From Pseudomonadota bacterium (lineage in GTDB: Bacteria > Desulfobacterota > Anaeroferrophillalia > Anaeroferrophillales > Anaeroferrophillaceae), in NCBI GenBank assembly GCA_011042595.1, contig DQWO01000114.1, positions 1-6,234 on the forward strand: DNA of 6,234 bases. Reading direction: 5' to 3'. Position 1 is the stretch's first letter, and every line of letters starts with the position of its first letter. A model generated the notes under the pieces. It did not search any database and was not told the origin of the DNA. It saw only the letters and a program-made list of their open reading frames with translations. Positions 5,575 through 6,234 of the stretch are shown here, in pieces. The translations under genes and the position numbers were made by a program.

Positions 5575-5614
5575 GTTACCGGGTAACAATAATCCAGTAT
5601 ATTTCTTTCGTCAA
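5575..5614 (-). promoter_or_regulatory. Promoter with overlapping palindromic operator for the acetyltransferase gene
   Basis: Read on the - strand, TTGACG (5614-5609) and TATTGT (5591-5586) are 17 bases apart, matching 5 of 6 and 4 of 6 positions of the sigma-70 boxes. The perfect palindrome GTTACC-G-GGTAAC (5575-5587) covers the edge of the -10 box and the expected transcription start near 5579, which is a typical repressor position. The leader would be about 65 bases. The regulator is not known. Confidence 0.5.
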
Positions 5615-5665
5615 GGAAATGAAAACAAGAAGGACCAGCGGGTGGTTAATCCACGCTGGCCCTTC
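5612..5665 (-). terminator. Intrinsic terminator after the zinc-ribbon gene
   Basis: Positions 5629-5665 fold into a long GC-rich hairpin: GAAGG and CCAGCG pair with CGCTGG and CCTTC, with one mismatch, a two-base bulge, three further TGG/CCA pairs and a TTAAT loop. On the - strand it is followed by the T-rich stretch TTGTTTTCATTTCC, so it terminates transcripts of the gene ending at 5696. It separates that gene from the acetyltransferase promoter just downstream. Confidence 0.75.
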
Positions 5666-5695
5666 AAACGGAGGAGGGGGTTATGAAACGATTAT

Positions 5696-6142
5696 TTACG
5701 CGGTTCGGGGCTGGGCTTTCCGCCAGCCGGCATCCATGAAGGCCTGCATTCGGTTGATACTCCAGGATTTAATGGTTTCCACATATTTTTTCTTATCTAC
5801 TTTGGCAAGCTTGACAATTTCTTCCCGTTCCCTGATACTTTCAACCATATCGGTGGGGGTGACGCCCTGCCAGGTTGAATAGCGTTCATCAAAAATAAAT
5901 TCCGGGGTTATCTGTGCTGCCGGAATGTCCATTTTTGCCAGAAGAAATTTTACCTGCTCCATGTCGTATTCTATGATCCAGTTGTTGTCCACCAGCATGG
6001 TGTCTTTGTTTACCGTTACTTCGCTACTGCATTCCGGGCAGTATACTTTCTCAATTACGGAAGGAGGGAGTATGTTATTTAAATTATTGAATTGGGCGTT
6101 TTCTTCTCCACATTGACAAGGGAATTCAATTTTCATACACAT
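5696..6142 (-). CDS. Hypothetical protein with N-terminal zinc ribbon
   Basis: A 148-residue soluble protein I do not recognise. The N terminus has a four-cysteine zinc-ribbon pattern: Cys9-x-Cys11 (FPCQCGEEN) and Cys35-x-x-Cys38 (VYCPECSSEV). After it comes an acidic, largely helical region including EYDMEQVKFLLAKMDIP and ESIREREEIVKLAKVDKKK. The C terminus (MQAFMDAGWRKAQPRTA) is basic. There is no signal peptide or membrane segment. ATG 6142 is favoured over the internal ATG 6136 because GGAG (6154-6151) lies 8 bases before it. The gene has its own promoter region and a strong terminator, so it is probably a single-gene unit. The zinc ribbon suggests contact with nucleic acid or a protein partner, but no function can be assigned. 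Confidence 0.8.
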   Translation of the reverse strand: MCMKIEFPCQCGEENAQFNNLNNILPPSVIEKVYCPECSSEVTVNKDTMLVDNNWIIEYDMEQVKFLLAKMDIPAAQITPEFIFDERYSTWQGVTPTDMVESIREREEIVKLAKVDKKKYVETIKSWSINRMQAFMDAGWRKAQPRTA

Positions 6143-6178
6143 GTTCGAGTCTCCTTTTTAATTGTATTTAAAGTATTA

Positions 6179-6225
6179 ACTAAATTGATTTAGTATTATT
6201 TAACAGGTGGAGAAGTTTATGTCAA
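6179..6225 (-). promoter_or_regulatory. Putative promoter and palindrome upstream of the zinc-ribbon gene
   Basis: On the - strand a consensus -35 box TTGACA lies at 6225-6220. With a 17-base spacer the -10 would be TAAATA (6202-6197). AATAAT, two bases further on, is a better match but has a 19-base spacer. The near-perfect palindrome ACTAAAT-TG-ATTTAGT (6179-6194, + strand) sits directly downstream, where the transcript would begin, and is a candidate operator. The leader to the ATG would be about 45-50 bases. The -10 assignment is uncertain. Confidence 0.45.
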
Positions 6226-6234
6226 GGGAAAAAA

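Noticed and set aside
5515..5589. 25-residue N-terminal extension of the acetyltransferase from TTG 5589
   Set aside because: The extension would be encoded by the predicted -10 box, operator palindrome and leader hairpin. Family similarity begins right after ATG 5514.
5683..5739. Tiny + strand ORF (18 codons) after the strong GGAGGAGGGGG at 5671-5681
   Set aside because: The ribosome-binding-like sequence is striking, but the ORF is antisense to the end of the zinc-ribbon gene and no promoter is visible. It is probably chance purine richness beside the terminator.

Overview
The window looks like bacterial chromosome from an anaerobic or environmental Gram-negative lineage. Desulfobacterota (the former Deltaproteobacteria) is my best guess. 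The guess rests on a split DUF318/ArsP_1-type permease pair, a DUF4405 membrane protein, a Pat-like ligase/GNAT fusion and dispersed CTCTGTG-type repeats. No rRNA or marker gene is present, so the taxonomy is an inference. Both ends are cut: the left edge falls inside a membrane protein gene and the right edge just beyond a promoter region.

Left part (1-1124, + strand). The last 36 codons of a hydrophobic protein lead after 6 bases into two short permease genes that overlap by ATGA (118-597 and 594-1124). These are the two halves of one DUF318/ArsP_1 (YraQ-like) transporter, encoded separately. Positions 1125-1395 carry no gene. They hold a probable promoter whose spacer contains a CsoR/CstR-like TACCCC/GGGGTA palindrome, a large imperfect inverted repeat and a GCGGGC hairpin.

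Middle (1396-3072, + strand). A DUF4405 protein (278 aa) has three predicted membrane helices and a soluble tail made of two related domains of about 55 residues. Directly behind it, with its own strong promoter, is a type II toxin-antitoxin pair: a ribbon-helix-helix antitoxin and a PIN-domain (VapC-type) toxin. Behind the toxin is a second copy of the last 97 bases of the DUF4405 gene. It lies exactly 840 bases downstream, is about 85% identical and ends at the equivalent TGA. The toxin-antitoxin cassette is therefore bracketed by direct repeats of a host-gene 3' end, which is the most interesting structure in the window.

Right part (3094-6225, - strand). A gene for a zinc-ribbon protein of unknown function (6142-5696) has a promoter, a good ribosome binding site and an intrinsic terminator. 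Downstream of that terminator, a second promoter with an overlapping palindromic operator and a leader hairpin precedes a gene for an 806-aa protein. This protein resembles NDP-forming acyl-CoA synthetases fused to a GNAT acetyltransferase (Pat/YfiQ type). Its ligase part has lost the phosphohistidine, most of the ATP-grasp nucleotide-binding lobe and the usual D-x-NP motif, so it is probably a protein lysine acetyltransferase with a purely regulatory pseudo-ligase. This gene and the + strand toxin-antitoxin region converge at about 3073-3093.

I see no RNA gene, CRISPR array, complete insertion sequence or integrase. Functional links between the blocks are not obvious. A shared metal or sulfur-stress theme for the left part is possible (permease plus CsoR/CstR-like site) but is only inferred.
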